Shown here one piece after another: positions 17,180 to 26,302 of a stretch of DNA of 64,000 nt. How positions within the stretch are numbered: the stretch's first letter is position 1; each line of letters begins with the position of its first letter. The DNA lies in contig NZ_CP045875.1 in the NCBI RefSeq assembly GCF_009649955.1, positions 248,001-312,000 of the forward strand, given 5' to 3'. The position numbers and the translations under genes are program-made. The notes under the pieces were generated by a model. It did no database searches. It was not told where the DNA came from and was given only the letters and a program-made list of their open reading frames with translations. The DNA comes from Heliorestis convoluta (GTDB lineage Bacteria > Bacillota > Desulfitobacteriia > Heliobacteriales > Heliobacteriaceae).

Positions 17180-17812
17180 TTGACTTTATCAAAATCTAAA
17201 TCTAATAGGATTCATGAAGCTGAAACTATGACGATTCAGTACTACGAAGAGCACGGCGAGGCTTTTTATGATGCAACTGTCCATGCTGATCTTTCTGCTC
17301 TGTACAAGCCTTTCTTGGCATCGCTACCGTCACAAAGCCATATTCTCGATGCTGGATCAGGCTCTGGTCGCGATAGTCGTTTTTTTCTCGATCAAGGCTA
17401 TGAGGTAACTTCGATAGATGCTTCGAAAGCGATGGTTGAAAAAACGACTGTTTTAACGGGTAGAGAAGCTTTGCATTTACGCTTTGACCAGATTGAATTT
17501 GAAAATATTTTTGATGGCATCTGGGCTTGTGCTTCTTTGCTTCATGTTCCACCTACGGCCATAGACGATGTTCTTTATCGCTTGACAAGAGCTTTGAGAG
17601 AAGGCGGTATTATGTATTGTTCTTTTAAGTATGGTGAAGGAACAGAATATCGAGGGGGTCGCTTTTTTGCCAATTATAATGAAAGAACCTGGCAAGAGGT
17701 TCTTTCAAGGCAGAAGGAGAATCCGTTAAAACTTCTTCAATTATGGAAGACCCAAGATGTGCGTCCTGGTCGGGATGAAGAGTGGTGGTTGAATTGTTTG
17801 GTGGAGCGATGA
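17180..17812 (+). CDS. Class I SAM-dependent methyltransferase
   Basis: The protein has 210 aa with motif I 'HILDAGSGSGRDSRFFLDQG', 'VTSIDASKAMVEK', 'IWACASLLHVPPTAIDDVL' and 'GGIMYCSFKYGEG', a Tehb/UbiG-like small methyltransferase. Start: TTG 17180 follows GAGGTGAC at the end of the upstream gene; ATG 17228 is an alternative but lacks a good ribosome-binding site. Substrate unknown. Confidence 0.82.
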   Translation: MTLSKSKSNRIHEAETMTIQYYEEHGEAFYDATVHADLSALYKPFLASLPSQSHILDAGSGSGRDSRFFLDQGYEVTSIDASKAMVEKTTVLTGREALHLRFDQIEFENIFDGIWACASLLHVPPTAIDDVLYRLTRALREGGIMYCSFKYGEGTEYRGGRFFANYNERTWQEVLSRQKENPLKLLQLWKTQDVRPGRDEEWWLNCLVER

Positions 17813-17829
17813 TGTTTTTATCAAACAAA

Positions 17830-18216
17830 TCATCCCCAAAGCCCCTGTTGAACATTAAAAATATCGGGACTGTCATAACGTGGCGAATTCACCAGCGTAG
17901 AAACTTCCTGAACCGCCATCTTTTCTTCAGAAAGCGGCTGAAGCAATATAGAAGCCAAGTTCCAGGGTCCTTCTAACCAGGGTGCACATGTTTCAGGTGT
18001 TAAAATTACTGGCATACGATCATGAACTTTCGCCACAAGATCGTTGGGCTCCGTTGTTACAATCGTACAAGAAGGAATAACAATGTTGTTGGAAGACCAG
18101 ATCGTCCATAAACCAGCAAAAGCAAAAAGTCTCTGATCCTTCAATGTGAAGCGATAAGGGATTTTTTCTTTGCCCATTTTTATCCATTCGTAAAAACCAT
18201 AGAGACATAGACGACT
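17830..18216 (-). pseudogene. SRAP (YedK/HMCES-type) gene, 5'-truncated
   Basis: The frame reads 'GFYEWIKMGKEKIPYRFTLKD', then 'TIVTTEPNDLVAKVHDRMPVIL', which matches the C-terminal part of SOS-response-associated peptidase proteins that shield abasic sites. The family needs Cys2 at the start and an Asn further in; both are missing, because a TGA stop and non-family sequence precede the first recognisable residues. The Glu of GFYEW and the His of HDRMP remain. It lies between two unrelated genes on opposite strands and is a remnant. Confidence 0.8.
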
Positions 18217-18245
18217 TCAAAGCATTGGGAACATAGATATTTTTG

Positions 18246-18785
18246 CTACAGTTTTATACCCTCAAGCTGCAAAAGCCTATGCTTCAACGTTACCCTGTTC
18301 TCAACGCCAGCGAAACCGCCAATACCTTTTTGCGCAAGAATACGATGACAAGGAATCATTAAGGGGAAGGGGTTTCTTCGCAAAGCACCACCAATGGCTC
18401 GTACTGCTTTCGCGTTGCCAACTTGTGCAGCCAACTCACTGTATGTCTTGGTTTTTCCCGCTTCGATTTTAGCGACCTCTATAAGTACAGTTTTATAAAA
18501 AAGGGGAAAGCCAGTCCAGTCGAAATCTATAGGAAAATCATTTCGAATCCCTTTTTGGAGATACTCTTTCAACCAATGAGTAATTTTTTCTTCAACTTCA
18601 GCTTCTGCTGCAACTGCGACTTCTATAGGAATTTTGCGAAGCTTTTGCAAAGAAATCTTCGCTTCCGCTTCTGTTTCCTGGGGCAGGGTAAGAGCCCATA
18701 AGCCCCCTTTAGACCAAGAGCAAGCAATAAAGCCCCACTTATCTATACTGAAACATTGTTTATGAAAAATAGTAAATTGACCCAC
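18246..18785 (-). CDS. ogt: Methylated-DNA-protein cysteine methyltransferase
   Basis: Ogt transfers the alkyl group from O6-alkylguanine in DNA to its own cysteine. The 179 aa contain the helix-turn-helix 'KTKTYSELAAQVGNAKAVRAIG', the arginine finger region and the active site 'IPCHRIL' (Cys146), then 'GGFAGVENRVTLKHRLLQLEG'. It is near a DNA-damage-related SRAP remnant. Start supported by GGAGAG just upstream on the minus strand. Confidence 0.93.
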   Translation of the reverse strand: MGQFTIFHKQCFSIDKWGFIACSWSKGGLWALTLPQETEAEAKISLQKLRKIPIEVAVAAEAEVEEKITHWLKEYLQKGIRNDFPIDFDWTGFPLFYKTVLIEVAKIEAGKTKTYSELAAQVGNAKAVRAIGGALRRNPFPLMIPCHRILAQKGIGGFAGVENRVTLKHRLLQLEGIKL

Positions 18786-18924
18786 TCTCCTTTTTTAGAC
18801 AGCTTTTTAGATGTTTTTCACGCGCTAGCTGACGCATACTATCTCATGATCAAAGGATACTTACTTCCGTTCTATAAAAAACCATAAAGATTCTTATGAA
18901 TCTGTTAAAAAGGATGAAAAGCAA

Positions 18925-19593
18925 ATGTCAAAAACAGCATTGATTGCAGGTGCTACGGGATTGGTAGGTCAGGAATTACTTCAGATTCTGCTTCAAGGAA
19001 CCCAGTATGAAAAGATTTATGCAATCGGTAGAAGACCCTTAGAAATAGAACACCCAAAGCTAAGGTCGATTGTCTGTGACTTTGAAAAGCTAGACCAGGT
19101 TAAAGAATATTTTGCCGTACAGGACCTTTTTATTTGCTTAGGAACGACGATTAAGAAGGCAAAAACAAAAGAAGCGATGTATAGAGTAGATGTAGACTAT
19201 CCTCTAACCATCGCTCGATTGGCCTTAGAACAAGGTGCAAGGCACTTTTTGATTATAAGCTCCACGAACGCCAACGCCAATTCTTTCTTTTGGTATCCTA
19301 GAATGAAAGGAATCTTAGAAGAAGAGTTACAAAAGATTCCTTATCCAAGTATGTCCATCCTTCAACCTGCTCTATTATTAGGAGACCGTAAAGAATTTAG
19401 GTTGGGCGAGCACGTTGCGAGTATTCTATGTAGTCGGGTGTTGTCAAAGCAAAGCCCATTACGAAGAAAGCTTGCCGTAGAAGCCCATACAGTCGCATTA
19501 GCGATGTGTAACATTGCACAACTGAATAAAAAAGGGATTGCGACTTATTCGAATGATCAGATTATAAAAATAGCAAAGATAGAAAGTCCCTAA
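18925..19593 (+). CDS. NAD(P)-binding short-chain oxidoreductase (HTATIP2/TIP30-like)
   Basis: The protein has 222 aa. 'ALIAGATGLVGQELLQILL' is a Rossmann nucleotide-binding motif (residues 5-23), followed by 'IGRRPLEIEHPKL', 'FICLGTTIKKAKTKEAMYRVD' in family style and 'HFLIISSTNANANSFFWY' with 'RMKGILEEEL'. This matches NAD(P)H-binding proteins related to HTATIP2. ATG start with AAAGGATG upstream. Function unknown. Confidence 0.82.
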   Translation: MSKTALIAGATGLVGQELLQILLQGTQYEKIYAIGRRPLEIEHPKLRSIVCDFEKLDQVKEYFAVQDLFICLGTTIKKAKTKEAMYRVDVDYPLTIARLALEQGARHFLIISSTNANANSFFWYPRMKGILEEELQKIPYPSMSILQPALLLGDRKEFRLGEHVASILCSRVLSKQSPLRRKLAVEAHTVALAMCNIAQLNKKGIATYSNDQIIKIAKIESP

Positions 19594-19614
19594 GGATTTT
19601 CTATCTTTGATCAA

Positions 19615-20457
19615 TTACTGAATGAACCGATTTTCCTCAAGCTCTTTAAAAGCTTTATCTAATTCTTCACGAGTATTCATCACAATCGGACCGCCCCAAG
19701 CAATGGGTTCACCAAGAGGTTTTGCTGATAGAAGCAAAAACCGTAGTCCCTGCTCTGATGCTTTTACTCTGAAGGAAGTGCCCTCCTGAAACAGCAGGGC
19801 ATGCTTTTCTGCATAGGAGGCATCGTCGGTAGGACCAAAAGAACCTTCACCCTGCAGAATATACACAAATAAGGTAGCCTCAGGGTCCGTCTCCAATGAC
19901 CACTCTGTAAGAGGGTCTACCTCTACATCTAGGAAGAGCGTTTTCACATAATCTCCTGCCACGGCACCGGCTTGTCCTTGGTAGGAACCAGCAATTACAC
20001 GCACTGTTCCATTGCCAACATCAATCGCTGGAATCTCTTCTGCGGATATACCTCTATAGGTTGGTGCAGCCATCTTATCTTTTGCAGGCAAATTGAGCCA
20101 CAATTGTACACCTAGCATTCTAGGACAAGGCTTTGGCATTTCTTGGTGAATGATCCCCGAACCTGCCGTCATCCATTGACATTGACCATCTAAGATTGTA
20201 CCTCGATTGCCCAGGCTATCACTGTGCTCTATTTCTCCATGGACGAGATAGGTAACCGTTTCTATCCCACGATGAGGATGCCAAGGAAAGCCTTTCGTAT
20301 AATCATCGGGATTGACAGAATCAAAAGCATCTAGCATCAGAAAGGGATCAAAATCTTGCGTATCCTGCTTCCCAAAAACTCTAACCAACTTTACCCCTGC
20401 ACCATCTACTGCATTTTGTCCAGTAACAACTTTTTTAACGGTACGAATAGGACTCAT
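19615..20457 (-). CDS. Pirin family protein
   Basis: Start ATG 20457 is chosen because AGGAGGA lies 6 bases before it; the longer frame has no such site. The 280 aa show two cupin halves with the metal-binding 'FPWHPHRGIETVTYLVHGE' and 'QWMTAGSGIIHQEMP', diagnostic of pirins, followed by the C-terminal cupin ('AKPLGEPIAWGGPIVMNT'). Bacterial pirins include quercetinase-like enzymes and redox regulators; the role here is unknown. Confidence 0.93.
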   Translation of the reverse strand: MSPIRTVKKVVTGQNAVDGAGVKLVRVFGKQDTQDFDPFLMLDAFDSVNPDDYTKGFPWHPHRGIETVTYLVHGEIEHSDSLGNRGTILDGQCQWMTAGSGIIHQEMPKPCPRMLGVQLWLNLPAKDKMAAPTYRGISAEEIPAIDVGNGTVRVIAGSYQGQAGAVAGDYVKTLFLDVEVDPLTEWSLETDPEATLFVYILQGEGSFGPTDDASYAEKHALLFQEGTSFRVKASEQGLRFLLLSAKPLGEPIAWGGPIVMNTREELDKAFKELEENRFIQ

Positions 20458-20522
20458 TTTTCTTCCTCCTAGATATGTTATTTTAGTTTGCGAAGAAAAA
20501 ATCACTGCGTCTAAACCACTCA

Positions 20523-20855
20523 TTATATTTCACTGTATCGATCAAGAATACTCACTCCCGTTCTATGAATAAGTCCAGCAAATGTAGTCAGATCCTCTTT
20601 ATAAGTCAGCCATTCATCAGGCGTAAAAAGAACAAAATCAATGTCAATATCACTTTCTATAGCTAGATACATCTCCATAGTTGTTTCTCTTTTGTTTTTG
20701 GTTGAAATAATTATACATAGGTCGATGTCGCTACCTCGTCGTACTCTTTTTTTAGCGCAAGAACCAAAGAGTATTATGTCAATAGGGTTAAACTTTTCTA
20801 TTAGCTGGCTTCTAATTTTATTAATATCTTTTTCATAAGGCAACAATGATATCAC
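20523..20855 (-). CDS. Nucleotidyltransferase-domain protein (MNT type)
   Basis: The protein has 110 aa. 'IILFGSCAKKRVRRGSDIDLCI' has the G-S...D-x-D catalytic pattern of the NTP_transf_2 family (residues about 28-49), and the third acidic position is in 'DIDIDFVLF'. Minimal nucleotidyltransferases often act as antitoxins to a HEPN toxin, but no HEPN gene flanks it. It starts next to the pirin gene on the same strand. Confidence 0.82.
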   Translation of the reverse strand: MISLLPYEKDINKIRSQLIEKFNPIDIILFGSCAKKRVRRGSDIDLCIIISTKNKRETTMEMYLAIESDIDIDFVLFTPDEWLTYKEDLTTFAGLIHRTGVSILDRYSEI

Positions 20856-21052
20856 AATCCTTTAAGAAGGTTCCTTTTGTTTATTTTACTATATTTTCCA
20901 CTGTGATAAAAGCAACCCTCACTTAAAAGATTGAACTGAAATGTTCTCTTCCTAAAGACAAGCTAATTTAATCAAACTTTCCCATTAACCTGAGGCACAT
21001 TCCAATCTTAAAGCATATGATATGGCAAAATCCTACGAGAGGGTTGAGCAAT

Positions 21053-21637
21053 ATGTATCATAGATACAAACCATATCCCTGTCCCTACCATTGTAATAGG
21101 CCAACGTATCATCGGGGTAATAGGTATCACCCGGATATGTATAATTATCCAAACAATATATACGACGGCTATAATCGCTACCCAGATCCTTATCAGGTTG
21201 AAAGACCAATGTGTTATCCAGATCCGAGGAGACCCTTGAGCAAAGTAAGAGATTATGGACCAGAACCCTTTGTAGTCAATATTGAGGAAGCTACGAAGCA
21301 AAATAAGACTTATCGTACAGCCCTCTGGACAGGATGTTATTTGCAACTTACCCTAATGAGCATCGATGTTGGGGATGACATAGGTCTAGAGCTCCATGAA
21401 GACCACGACCAATTCATAAGAATTGAAGAAGGTCAAGGAATCGTTAAAATGGGAGATAGAAAAGACCAGTTGAATTTTCAAAGAAAAGTTTATGATGACT
21501 ATGCCATATTTATCCCTGCAGGCAAATGGCACAATCTGATCAATACAGGCAATAGACCACTTAAATTATACTCAATTTATGCGCCGCCTGAGCATCCCCG
21601 TGGTACGGTTCATGTAACGAAAGAAGATGCTAAATAG
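21053..21637 (+). CDS. Cupin-domain protein with Pro/Tyr/His-rich N terminus
   Basis: Start ATG 21053 follows GAGAGGG; an upstream in-frame ATG lacks a site. The first 65 residues are rich in Tyr, Pro, His, Asn and Arg (e.g. 'YKPYPCPYHCNRP'), a low-complexity tail resembling spore-coat proteins. Residues 70-194 form a single cupin with metal ligands in 'ELHEDHDQFIRIEEG' and 'PAGKWHNLINTG', ending 'HPRGTVHVTKEDAK'. A separate 3' fragment of a related gene lies at 24058-24165. Spore or coat role is inference. Confidence 0.82.
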   Translation: MYHRYKPYPCPYHCNRPTYHRGNRYHPDMYNYPNNIYDGYNRYPDPYQVERPMCYPDPRRPLSKVRDYGPEPFVVNIEEATKQNKTYRTALWTGCYLQLTLMSIDVGDDIGLELHEDHDQFIRIEEGQGIVKMGDRKDQLNFQRKVYDDYAIFIPAGKWHNLINTGNRPLKLYSIYAPPEHPRGTVHVTKEDAK

Positions 21638-21642
21638 TGTGC

Positions 21643-21978
21643 TCACTCCCACTGGCCCCATTGCTCAGGACAATAGCCGAGGGTAGCTTTTTTGCCATTT
21701 CTTACAATGGGAGTCTTAAAAAGTAGAGGATTGCTTAATAGCTCTTCTTCAACATTATGAACTAAGTACTTCAAGTTGCGTCGACCATATTCTTTGCCCT
21801 CTTTGTCTATTAGATGATCTATAGCACCGACTGCTTTTGCTACGCTTTCTAACTCACCTTTGCTTAAGCCTTTTACGTTCAAGTCAATAAATTGAAATTT
21901 TATCCTGCGCTCCTTAAAGTAGCGTTCTGCTTTTCTGGTATTCTGGCACTTTTTTGTTCCCCAGATTTGAATATTCAT
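21643..21978 (-). CDS. ArsC/Spx-family thioredoxin-fold protein
   Basis: The 111 aa start 'IQIWGTKKCQNTRKAERYFKE', with the single active-site Cys and the following Arg pattern of ArsC-like proteins. 'FIDLNVKGLSKGEL' and 'TPIVRNGKKATLGYCPEQW' also fit. It resembles the arsenate reductase-like YffB/Spx group; no ars genes are nearby, so arsenate reduction is not implied. Tail-to-tail with the cupin gene. Confidence 0.85.
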   Translation of the reverse strand: MNIQIWGTKKCQNTRKAERYFKERRIKFQFIDLNVKGLSKGELESVAKAVGAIDHLIDKEGKEYGRRNLKYLVHNVEEELLSNPLLFKTPIVRNGKKATLGYCPEQWGQWE

Positions 21979-22084
21979 TAGAAAACGCCCTTTCTTCTTT
22001 TTTCACTAGTTTACCATGAACTGCCCGTTTACAAGAAAAACATTCTTCTATAGAAATACCTGAATCCCTGCTACAAAAACACAA

Positions 22085-22135
22085 GGGGACGGTTCGCTTG
22101 GCAGGCTAAAAATTGCTGCCAAGCGAACCGTCCCC
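22085..22135. repeat. Perfect 19-bp hairpin of the GGGACGGTT family
   Basis: GGGGACGGTTCGCTTGGCA (22085-22103) and its exact complement (22117-22135) flank a 13-base loop. It lies 22 bases past the 3' end of the chemoreceptor gene at 22158 and may end its transcript. This is the best-preserved member of the small hairpin family. Confidence 0.8.
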
Positions 22136-22157
22136 TCGCCATTAAAAACTGTAGCAC

Positions 22158-23861
22158 CTAATCGACTTTAAAAGTTGAAACCATTTTTTCTAGCTCATTG
22201 ACACTTTCTTTCGTAGTTTGGACAGATTGCTGAACTTGATTGAATTTTTCTGCGATAACCGCAATACTTTGGGCAATATTTTGGGAGCCATTCGCTGCTT
22301 GGTCTGCAGAATTTGATATCTCGATGATAGACTGTCGAATTTCATCGATGGAAAGGCTCAGCGCTTGCGACGTAGCTGCAAAATCAGCAACTAGTTCTTC
22401 AACTGTTTCAGCATCATGATGATACTGATCTGCAGTATGAACCATAGAGTTGTAGTCCGAAACAATCCTGTTCGACATGAAATCAAGGATAGTTTCTGAG
22501 GATTGGGATAAAAGTTCAACAGAACTTAGTACTTCTTTCGTCGTTATTTGTATCTCTGTAACGATATTCGTTGAGTTTTCGGCCAGTTTTTGAACTTCTC
22601 CGGCCACTACTGCAAATCCACGACCAGCTTCCCCAGCTCTAGCGGCTTCAATGGCAGCATTGAAGGCTAAAAGATTTGTTTGAGAAGCAATTTGCAATAT
22701 AGCGTTGGAAAGAACATTGATTTTTTCAACACTTTGTGCCTGTTGGATAGCAATGCGTAGTTTCTTTTCAATCTCATCTTTTGTATCGTTTGCATAAGCT
22801 TGAGAAGCCAGTGAATCTTGTCGTAATTTTTCAGCACGCTTTCGGATTTCCCCAACTGAACTCGAACCCTTTTGTGCTTTTGTGGAAATGGAATTCACGG
22901 CTTCAGAAACAGCGTCGGTGGTATTGGTAATGGTAACGGAAGATGCCGCAGTTTGCTCCATCCCAGCAGCCAATTGTTCCGTTGTCGCTGAGATATTATC
23001 TATCTGCGCAGATAAATCAAGAATGTGATGGTTACTGTCTTGAACAATTGCATTAACAGATTGGGATTCTTGCTTAATACGGCTTATTATAAGACCAAAG
23101 GTTTTTTGCATACGATTTACAGCGTGGGCCAAAGAACCTATTTCATCGTTGTGATTCACTTTAATTTGCTGCGTCAAATCACCATTGCTATCAGCAATAT
23201 CTTCCACTCTTGAGAGAACGTGCTTGACTGGAGCAATAATTGATTTGGAGATGTACAACCAAGTGAAGATAGAAACCAAAATCCCAATCGCTAAGGATAG
23301 AGATAATATGTAGGTTACTTTTTTCGTAGCCTTTTCAATAGCCTCTACATTCTTCTCCACTTCAACGTCTATATCAGCTTTGAAAAGATCTACTTTATCG
23401 TTAATTTCTAGAGCAACTGTGTCAAACTCTTCCATAAACAAGTTGCCCTTCTCGGGTCCACCATCAATATAGGCCTGGGCCATGATTTTTCCAGTTTCAT
23501 AATAAGGCTCAAAGGCATGGAGAATAGAATTTAACTCTAGCTCTTTAGAAGGGGCTAATTCTTTCAGTTCTGTAATCAGTTGTCTAACGTACTCGGCATG
23601 TTCTTCTGCTTCCAGAAATCCATCATCAAAGCCCTCAGCCGCTCTTGTAGCACTAATATCTGTAAGCCACTGTTGCACTTGAACGACATTCAATTTTAAC
23701 TCATCTGATTTATGAAGTGTAACAAAAGATATTTGGTGTAAATTTTGAACCATATTATAATTTTGATTCAAGTTCATAATTTGGTTTCCCATAATTGCAG
23801 AAAAAAGCAATACCAATACAATGATTGGCAAAAAAAGTTTTACACGGATGCTTGTTAACAT
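22158..23861 (-). CDS. Methyl-accepting chemotaxis protein (four-helix-bundle sensor)
   Basis: I place the start at ATG 23861, 11 bases after GGGAGAA; upstream in-frame ATG/TTG codons lack a site. The 567 aa have a signal-anchor segment (about 7-27), an all-helical extracytoplasmic region to about 190, a second membrane segment (about 193-213), HAMP with '[16 protein letters not shown]', and a signalling domain with '[20 protein letters not shown]'. The sensor is helical like 4HB-type receptors; ligand unknown. Confidence 0.9.
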   Translation of the reverse strand: MLTSIRVKLFLPIIVLVLLFSAIMGNQIMNLNQNYNMVQNLHQISFVTLHKSDELKLNVVQVQQWLTDISATRAAEGFDDGFLEAEEHAEYVRQLITELKELAPSKELELNSILHAFEPYYETGKIMAQAYIDGGPEKGNLFMEEFDTVALEINDKVDLFKADIDVEVEKNVEAIEKATKKVTYILSLSLAIGILVSIFTWLYISKSIIAPVKHVLSRVEDIADSNGDLTQQIKVNHNDEIGSLAHAVNRMQKTFGLIISRIKQESQSVNAIVQDSNHHILDLSAQIDNISATTEQLAAGMEQTAASSVTITNTTDAVSEAVNSISTKAQKGSSSVGEIRKRAEKLRQDSLASQAYANDTKDEIEKKLRIAIQQAQSVEKINVLSNAILQIASQTNLLAFNAAIEAARAGEAGRGFAVVAGEVQKLAENSTNIVTEIQITTKEVLSSVELLSQSSETILDFMSNRIVSDYNSMVHTADQYHHDAETVEELVADFAATSQALSLSIDEIRQSIIEISNSADQAANGSQNIAQSIAVIAEKFNQVQQSVQTTKESVNELEKMVSTFKVD

Positions 23862-24013
23862 TATGGTCAATTCTCCCATCAAAATGATATTTAATCTTAC
23901 TCCCCAATGCTAAAACATAGGCGAGCCATTTATTTTTAGAAGCCATAATATCTGCCCGACCAAGAGATAGATCTAACCTGCGCAAGTGACGGTGAATTTT
24001 GCATCCATAATTA

Positions 24014-24049
24014 ATTAAAACGATAGCATATTCCAGAAAGTTTAACAAG
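24014..24049 (-). promoter_or_regulatory. Second copy of the shared chemoreceptor upstream motif
   Basis: This segment matches 9747-9782, with ATTAAAA-GATAGCATA-TTTAACAAG shared on the plus strand. It lies about 150-190 bases before the chosen start at 23861. Conservation outside coding sequence at a similar distance suggests a common promoter or operator. Confidence 0.4.
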
Positions 24050-24057
24050 GACCTATT

Positions 24058-24165
24058 CCGCCTGCCTATCTAGGTGGTACATTTCATGTAACGAAAGAAG
24101 ATGCTGAAAGGGACTTCATGAACCTGCCTTTTGAAAATATAGGACGAATGGCTCAAGTTTTCTAA
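24058..24165 (+). pseudogene. 3' fragment of a second cupin gene
   Basis: The frame reads 'PPAYLGGTFHVTKEDAERDF' and continues to a TAA at 24163. It matches the end of the cupin at 21053-21637 ('PPEHPRGTVHVTKEDAK'), including a near-identical DNA stretch CATGTAACGAAAGAAGATGCT. The rest of the gene is absent, replaced upstream by the chemoreceptor promoter region. The 24166-24331 stretch that follows holds the leader of the chemosensory operon; no clear promoter was identified. Confidence 0.7.
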
Positions 24166-24331
24166 AGGATTTTTATAAATTCTGTACAATACTAGTTTGT
24201 GCAGAATACTTTTTTATCCAAAAATGACTACATTTACAATAAAGACGTAGGCAGAGAGAATCTGAGAGAAACCCATGAAAAAGAAAAATCCAATAAATTG
24301 TTGGAATTAGATGCATAGGAGGTCTTTGCAT

Positions 24332-26278
24332 ATGGCTGAATCAAAAACCTTACTATCACCACCGAACTTCGATTCTGAAGATAAAATTGGCTATGGCGGA
24401 GTTATGAAAGTGAAAAGTGAAAAAAATGATCTATCGGCACGAAAATTACAAGAGCAACGTCGAAGAGCACGTACTTTTGCCAAACAACAACAGATTTCAG
24501 AGCGCTTGACTACTGCATCAGCAGAGCTTTCATCGGGTGTAGAAGAATCGTTGTCTGCCGTGAATGAATTGCGGCAGTCTATGGAAGAGATTGCCGCAGG
24601 TGCCCAAGAAGCCAGCGCAGCTAGCGAAGAAAGTACAGCGGCGGTGACACAAATTGTTGGTAGCATCGATAAAAGCTCTGCTGCTGCAAAAGAATCGATG
24701 GAACACAGTAACGTCATTCAACAAAAGGTGGCTCTTACAGCCATTGATATTAAGCGACTTATAGAAGGTGTGGCAAAATCTGCCAAAAGAAGTGAGGAAT
24801 CGGCTCATCTCGTAGCAGAACTGGAAAATCAAGCGAAAGAAATAGGAAACATTATAGAGACAGTCGTCAATATTGCCGACCAGACGAATCTACTAGCTTT
24901 GAATGCTGCTATAGAAGCAGCTCGAGCAGGTGAGTATGGCAGTGGCTTTTCTGTTGTAGCCGATGAAGTACGTACCTTAGCGGAAACATCAGAAAAAGCA
25001 GCCAATGATATTCGGCAAGTGATCGAACAGATTCAAAGAGATGTAAAAGAAATTGCTAGCTCCATCAACGGCGCTGTACAGATTGCCAATTCAGAAGTGC
25101 ATAATGGTATGGAAATTACAAAGAAACTCGATCATATGACGACAATGTTTGCTGAGTTTGTCGACGGTACAAACAAAGTCAGCGTATCAATCAACCAGTT
25201 ATTAAATAACACACTGGAAATAGAGCAAGGTACGAAAGAGATCGCCAACACATCAGAACAACAAGCGGCAGCAGCAACAGAGTCACAAAATGCCTTAGAG
25301 GAACTGGTTAAAGCAATGTCTGATATTAGCCAATCGGCTCTAGAACTGAATGATATGGCCGACGATCTCAAGTCTTCCACTGATATTAATAAGTCTGCAG
25401 AATTGCTTGCATCGGCGGCAGAAGAACTGTCAGCAGCGATTAGCCAATCAAGTACTTCTGCCAAACAAATCTTACTAGCCATTAATATGATTCATCGAGG
25501 GGCAGAACAACAGTCCACTGCTACGGAACAATCAGCAACATCAGCCCAGATGGCGGAAAGAGAGATCCAACATATTTCTGAAGTAGCGAGTACTTCGGAA
25601 ATAAAATCGAAGACAACACTTCAATTATTAATCGAAGTGAAAGAGCAGACAGAGGCATTGATCACCAATATCAGCGAAGGTCTAGAAACACTACATAAAA
25701 ACTTAAAAATGATTTTTACCTTAAATGGTCTTGTTCGCAAGATTGAAAAAATTGTCAACACCATTGACAAAGTCAGTATTCAAACAAACATGCTTGCTGT
25801 AAATGGTGCCATTGAAGCAGCCGGAGCAGGAGAATATGGTCGTGGCTTTGCTGTCGTAGCTGGTGATATTCGCAATTTGGCTTTAGATAGTGCGAATAAT
25901 GCAGAAAACATCAAAGATCTTGTGAGAGATATACAAGATCAATTGACCAGTGTAACTCGCGATGTAGAACTAGCCCTAGAAGCGAATCGTGCAGAAGTTG
26001 AAAAAGCAAGGCGTATCACGGAAGAAATAATAGTGATTGAAAAGGACGCCCAAGTCGTCTACAGCGGCATTGTCTCCATTAATAAAGTAACTACAGAAAT
26101 TGCAACAGCCGTAGAACAAGCAAAAAAAGCCATTGAACAGATCTCTACCACAGCAAGGCAAGCAACAGTGTCTAGCAAGCAAGCAGCGGGTGCTGGAACA
26201 GAGCAAGAACATGGTATCGCTGAATTGGCTCAAGCCATTGAAGAAATTGCTGCAATGGCTGATGAACTACAACAGTAA
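24332..26278 (+). CDS. Soluble double-tip methyl-accepting chemotaxis protein
   Basis: Start ATG 24332 follows AGGAGGT by 8 bases. The 648 aa have no membrane segment and no recognisable sensor domain; most of the protein is long coiled coil. There are two signalling hairpin tips: '[20 protein letters not shown]' near residues 185-204, and '[20 protein letters not shown]' near 484-503. The second differs from consensus (AAGAGE for AARAGE, VAGDI for VADEV). First gene of the chemosensory operon. A duplication of the receptor hairpin is the likely origin. Confidence 0.88.
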   Translation: MAESKTLLSPPNFDSEDKIGYGGVMKVKSEKNDLSARKLQEQRRRARTFAKQQQISERLTTASAELSSGVEESLSAVNELRQSMEEIAAGAQEASAASEESTAAVTQIVGSIDKSSAAAKESMEHSNVIQQKVALTAIDIKRLIEGVAKSAKRSEESAHLVAELENQAKEIGNIIETVVNIADQTNLLALNAAIEAARAGEYGSGFSVVADEVRTLAETSEKAANDIRQVIEQIQRDVKEIASSINGAVQIANSEVHNGMEITKKLDHMTTMFAEFVDGTNKVSVSINQLLNNTLEIEQGTKEIANTSEQQAAAATESQNALEELVKAMSDISQSALELNDMADDLKSSTDINKSAELLASAAEELSAAISQSSTSAKQILLAINMIHRGAEQQSTATEQSATSAQMAEREIQHISEVASTSEIKSKTTLQLLIEVKEQTEALITNISEGLETLHKNLKMIFTLNGLVRKIEKIVNTIDKVSIQTNMLAVNGAIEAAGAGEYGRGFAVVAGDIRNLALDSANNAENIKDLVRDIQDQLTSVTRDVELALEANRAEVEKARRITEEIIVIEKDAQVVYSGIVSINKVTTEIATAVEQAKKAIEQISTTARQATVSSKQAAGAGTEQEHGIAELAQAIEEIAAMADELQQ

Positions 26279-26302
26279 GTGAGCCGAAGAGGAGGATGAA
26301 TC

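Noticed and set aside
21008-21346. Minus-strand frame rich in Ile, Trp and Val opposite the cupin N terminus
   Set aside because: It mirrors the Tyr/His/Pro-rich codons of the cupin gene, which has the ribosome-binding site and family match.
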